A stretch of DNA of 16,662 nt, taken from positions 18,155 through 34,816 of the forward strand of contig DCHJ01000085.1 in NCBI GenBank assembly GCA_002314805.1. The letters are read 5' to 3'. This document shows positions 13,973-16,662 of the stretch, piece by piece. This stretch comes from Lachnospiraceae bacterium UBA1755 (lineage in GTDB: Bacteria > Bacillota > Clostridia > Lachnospirales > Lachnospiraceae). Each line of letters starts with the position of its first letter. Within the stretch, counting starts at the first letter, position 1. The notes beneath the pieces were generated by a model, which ran no database searches, was not told where the DNA came from, and was given only the letters and a program-made list of their open reading frames with translations. Position numbers and translations under genes: made by a program.

Positions 13973-14004
13973 CACAGTATCTGCCGCACAGTATCCTGCA
14001 GGAT
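13973..14004. repeat. 14-bp tandem repeat and 12-bp palindrome after licD
   Basis: CACAGTATCTGCCG (13973-13986) is followed by the related CACAGTATCCTGCA (13987-14000). The perfect palindrome ATCCTGCAGGAT covers 13993-14004. It starts one base after the licD stop. The remaining 170 bases before the next gene are open in the downstream frame but show no coding character. The palindrome could be a protein-binding site or a weak hairpin; there is no U-tract. Confidence 0.5.
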
Positions 14005-14175
14005 GATAATGTCATAGGACTGTGAAAAGACATGCCGCAGGACAGGCATTGCAGCGGAGTACTCATTGTGACGAAAAACAGTTCCGGGAAAGCCGGACGG
14101 AAGATCAGTGCGATAAAGATAAGTGGAAAACAGCATTTCATGAAAGAGACAATAATGACAGAGAGATCCGCAGAT

Positions 14176-15105
14176 ATGAAAAAACTTACGATAGTGGTAT
14201 CAGTCTACAATGAGGAATCTGCATTGCAGCGCTTTTATGATGCACTGCGTCCGCAGACGGAACGCCTTGCAGCAGGCGGTATCGGCTGTGAGATACTATT
14301 TGTCAATGACGGAAGCAAAGACAGTTCTCTGGACATCCTCAGAGGCTTTGCAGCTGCGGATGCGCATGTCAGGGTTATCAGCTTTTCAAGGAACTTCGGC
14401 CATGAGGCAGCTATGCTTGCCGGTATTGATAATGCCGAAGGCGATCATATCATCTGTATGGATGCTGATCTGCAGCATCCGGTGGAGTGCATACCCGGGA
14501 TATGCGGGAAATTTGCAGAAGGCTATGATGTGGTGAGCATGGTAAGGACCAGCAACAGGGATGCAGGCATCGCCAAAAATGTGGCGGGAGGTATTTTTTA
14601 CTGGCTCATCAATGCGATCAGCGATACCAGAATGGAAAGGAATGCATCTGACTTTTTCGGAATAAGCCGGAGAGTGGCAGAGGTACTTAGGACCGAGTAC
14701 AGGGAGCGGGTGCGCTTTATCAGAGCTTATGTCCAGAACGTGGGTTTCAGGAAGACCTCGATACAGTATGCGGCGGCAGAGAGAGTGGCAGGAGAGAGCA
14801 AGTATTCGCTGTCCGGTCTCTTCAGGCTGAGCATGAATACCATAATGTGCTTTTCCGATGCGCCGCTTAAGGCAGGCATCTATGCAGGGGTCGTTGCCAT
14901 CATACTGGGCTTTATCATGACCATATATACAATCGTGACATGGATACGCAGGGGTGCGCCCAGCGGGTATGCGACCATCGTCGTACTGCTGTGCTTCATG
15001 TTCGGTGTGCTCTTTCTCATGGTCGGGATCATAGGTGAGTATGTCTCGGTACTCTTTGCAGAGGTAAAGGCCAGACCTATATACATAATAGAAGAAAAGA
15101 TATGA
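14176..15105 (+). CDS. GtrB/DPM1-like polyprenyl-phosphate glycosyltransferase
   Basis: The enzyme transfers a sugar from a nucleotide donor to undecaprenyl phosphate on the cytoplasmic face, giving a lipid-linked donor for use outside the membrane. The 309-residue product has LTIVVSVYNEE (4-14), VNDGS (43-47), the catalytic-site motif DADLQHP (96-102), ASDFFGISRR (157-166) and GESKYSL (206-212). Two C-terminal membrane segments (about 236-256 and 266-290) follow. This is the standard layout of GtrB, ArnC and GacI. I place the start at 14176 because the product then begins MKKLTIVVSVYNEE as in relatives. The ATG at 14155, behind AAAGAGA, is an alternative that adds seven residues. Likely partners are the multi-pass proteins at 11396 or 117. 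The sugar is unknown. Confidence 0.94.
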   Translation: MKKLTIVVSVYNEESALQRFYDALRPQTERLAAGGIGCEILFVNDGSKDSSLDILRGFAAADAHVRVISFSRNFGHEAAMLAGIDNAEGDHIICMDADLQHPVECIPGICGKFAEGYDVVSMVRTSNRDAGIAKNVAGGIFYWLINAISDTRMERNASDFFGISRRVAEVLRTEYRERVRFIRAYVQNVGFRKTSIQYAAAERVAGESKYSLSGLFRLSMNTIMCFSDAPLKAGIYAGVVAIILGFIMTIYTIVTWIRRGAPSGYATIVVLLCFMFGVLFLMVGIIGEYVSVLFAEVKARPIYIIEEKI

Positions 15106-15157
15106 CAGGATAACGGCTTCGGATATGATACCGGACCTGTCCGGAAGGGAGTAAAGT

Positions 15158-15535
15158 ATGAGTCTGCCTGAAAAACTGACGCCGAGCCAGGCTGTCAGGC
15201 TGAGGATGGATGAACTGAGAGCAGAATACAATATCAGCTATCACAGGATAGCCGTATGCTCGGGGGTACCTTATTCAACGGTCAAGAGCTATCTCAGCGG
15301 AAACGCAGGGGATATTACTCTGGGTACGCTCATCTCGCTTGCCAATTTTTTCGGGATGACCCTCAGGGAGTTTGCCGACAGCGATTATTTTGATATCATA
15401 GACGTTGCGGCAGTACGCAGGCGCAAGGGCATGAGTGAGGACGAGGGACTTAAGGATTTCAGAGAATTACGTAAAAAAAGCGAGGAATGGGTGATATGGA
15501 ACAATTCACAATGGTGGTACAGAGACGACATGTGA
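15158..15535 (+). CDS. Helix-turn-helix (XRE/Cro-type) DNA-binding protein
   Basis: The 125-residue protein has an N-terminal helix-turn-helix domain (about 10-70). The segment ISYHRIAVCSGVPYSTV (26-42) has the expected helix-turn-helix spacing, and TLISLANFFGMTLREF (55-70) is the usual closing helix. The C-terminal third is charged and ends in Trp/Tyr-rich WVIWNNSQWWYRDDM. Its target is unknown; the domain resembles small regulators that repress their own operon. A strong GGAAGGGAG at 15143-15151 precedes the ATG. A short hairpin (CCGGA 15131-15135, TCCGG 15140-15144) overlaps the ribosome binding site by two bases and might affect translation. Its end overlaps the next gene by 40 bp. Confidence 0.9.
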   Translation: MSLPEKLTPSQAVRLRMDELRAEYNISYHRIAVCSGVPYSTVKSYLSGNAGDITLGTLISLANFFGMTLREFADSDYFDIIDVAAVRRRKGMSEDEGLKDFRELRKKSEEWVIWNNSQWWYRDDM

Positions 15536-16035
15536 CAGGGAAGCTGCTGGCAGTGATACTGGCAGCGGTACTTACAGTGGCCGCCGCAGCAGCAATGACA
15601 GGCTGCTCTGCCGGGGGACTTTCCGCAGAGGAGGAAAAGCAGCTTAAGGCCGATATCGTCGAGTCCACCGAACATGCTATGATAATCAATGAATTCATGT
15701 GCTATATGTTCGGTGTGGATGAGGACTCTGATCCGGCAATGTTCGGCGGTACCAGTCAGTTCAATAATACTGTGCGCCTCTTAAAGCTCAACAATTATCT
15801 GGAATATGCCGACCATATCGATCTGGTCAAGGAAGAACGCAATAAGATCGTGGAAAAGTATGAGAGTGCCCGGGGCAATGTGTCAGAGGAGCTTAAGAAG
15901 ATGTACGATAACTATGTCGAGGTAAGCGACCTGGCCTTTGACCCGCAGAATGAGGATGATACCCTTGAGACATTCGTAACAGAGTACAAGGCTGCATACG
16001 AAAAGGCTCAGGAGATATACGGGCTCGGGAAATAG
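15496..16035 (+). CDS. Predicted lipoprotein of unknown function
   Basis: From the ATG at 15496 the product has 179 residues and a lipoprotein signal peptide: basic residues (QRRHVTGK), a hydrophobic stretch and lipobox AMTGC with the lipidated Cys at residue 37. The mature part is acidic and mainly helical, without a recognised domain. The ATG at 15487 is also in frame, but GAGGA at 15482-15486 is placed better for 15496. The start lies 40 bp inside the helix-turn-helix gene in another frame, so translation is probably coupled. It should be anchored on the outer face of the cytoplasmic membrane. Confidence 0.85.
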   Translation: MEQFTMVVQRRHVTGKLLAVILAAVLTVAAAAAMTGCSAGGLSAEEEKQLKADIVESTEHAMIINEFMCYMFGVDEDSDPAMFGGTSQFNNTVRLLKLNNYLEYADHIDLVKEERNKIVEKYESARGNVSEELKKMYDNYVEVSDLAFDPQNEDDTLETFVTEYKAAYEKAQEIYGLGK

Positions 16036-16071
16036 CAGATCTCAGTCTTCCTTAAGGTTTTATGAAGAAGG

Positions 16072-16100
16072 TGTTAATCAGAAAAGTTTTACTATATAAT
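16072..16100 (+). promoter_or_regulatory. Candidate promoter for the last lipoprotein gene
   Basis: TATAAT at 16095-16100 matches the -10 consensus exactly. The hexamer TGTTAA at 16072-16077, 17 bases upstream, is a poor -35. The surrounding 80 bases are clearly richer in A and T than the rest of the window. The site lies 34 bases before the proposed start codon, a normal distance. Confidence 0.45.
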
Positions 16101-16133
16101 GTATCCGTTAAATTTTGGCTTTTGGAGAGTATT

Positions 16134-16655
16134 ATGACATTTAGAAAAATTGCTTTAATAGGACTTGTAGCAGCAGCCATGGTATTGCCGGGCTGTGTTG
16201 ACCGTACGATCGTAGTAAATCCGACCGAGGTGGTTCCCGATACGGAGGTAAGAAGTGATATTGAGATCGACTGGGACCAGGTGATGGCAGACTGTCAGGA
16301 GATACTCAATGAAGAGGACTATCCGTTGGGATGCTACCTTGATTTTGCGATCCATGAGGAGACAGAGGACGCGCCCGCATGTACAGAGATCATCTGGCCG
16401 GTTAAGAAGGAGATCACAGCGCAGGAAGCAGGGGAATATGCCGCAGCATATGCAAGAGCCTTCAATGATGCTGTTGCGATCCAGGATTTCTCTTATGAAC
16501 TCAGTTCTGATGATTATTACGGCGGGTACTGGGATAAGAACAATATGTATGTCCAGGTATTCCGCGAGAGGGATATCCTCGCACCTGAGGATTATCTCGT
16601 AAATCAGTTCATCTATGCCGGCAACAACGATGCCATCGTTGTACAGAACGAATAA
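16134..16655 (+). CDS. Predicted lipoprotein of unknown function
   Basis: From the ATG at 16134 the product has 173 residues and a compact signal peptide ending in the lipobox LPGC, with the lipidated Cys at residue 21. The mature part is acidic, with alternating strands and helices (for example EAGEYAAAYARAFNDAVAIQ), and I recognise no family. The frame is open back to 16062, but that start would add 24 residues before the signal peptide. GGAGAG at 16124-16129 fits the 16134 start. It appears to have its own promoter and so may be separate from the operon upstream. The gene is complete and ends seven bases before the window does. Confidence 0.85.
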   Translation: MTFRKIALIGLVAAAMVLPGCVDRTIVVNPTEVVPDTEVRSDIEIDWDQVMADCQEILNEEDYPLGCYLDFAIHEETEDAPACTEIIWPVKKEITAQEAGEYAAAYARAFNDAVAIQDFSYELSSDDYYGGYWDKNNMYVQVFRERDILAPEDYLVNQFIYAGNNDAIVVQNE

Positions 16656-16662
16656 TGAAGAT

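Overview
The window looks like part of a cell-surface polysaccharide locus from an anaerobic Gram-positive bacterium, most likely a member of the Clostridia and probably Lachnospiraceae. This rests on strong purine-rich ribosome binding sites, the style of the glycosyltransferase fusions, the LicD protein and the lipoproteins. It is not a measured taxonomic assignment. Every convincing gene lies on the + strand.

The layout is as follows. A DUF2142-type multi-pass membrane protein (117-1730) is followed by rfbC/rmlC, the dTDP-rhamnose epimerase (1746-2303). Next comes a two-component polysaccharide ABC exporter, with a Wzm-like permease (2490-3293) and a Wzt-like ATPase carrying a C-terminal extension (3560-4876). 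The centrepiece is a 1402-residue protein (4978-9186) that reads in order as methyltransferase, kinase-like domain, coiled coil, GT2 and GT4. Then come a small GT2 enzyme (9498-10280), an unknown membrane protein (10261-11118), a large multi-pass membrane protein (11396-12952), a LicD-family protein (13130-13972) and a GtrB-like polyprenyl-phosphate glycosyltransferase (14176-15105). The right end is a different module: a helix-turn-helix protein (15158-15535) overlapping a lipoprotein gene (15496-16035), then a second lipoprotein gene behind its own candidate promoter (16134-16655).

A working model, which is inference: the 1402-residue enzyme and the GT2 enzyme build a glycan, probably containing rhamnose, in the cytoplasm. 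The methyltransferase and kinase-like domains may cap the chain as WbdD does in E. coli O9a. The Wzt C-terminal domain may recognise that chain for export. The GtrB-like enzyme may make a lipid-linked sugar used outside the cell by one of the large membrane proteins, and LicD may add a phospho-substituent.

The most unusual signals are outside normal gene annotation. The 3' ends of two unrelated genes are each repeated downstream at a 61-62 bp interval, with the encoded C-terminal peptide and stop still readable. The gap before the small GT2 gene contains a decayed fragment of the large membrane-protein gene that lies 3 kb downstream. In-frame repeats of 27, 18 and 15 bp form hydrophilic linkers inside several proteins, including two 6 x 27 bp arrays in unrelated genes. 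The wzm-wzt gap holds a 70-base stretch with no G, built on a 10-bp period.
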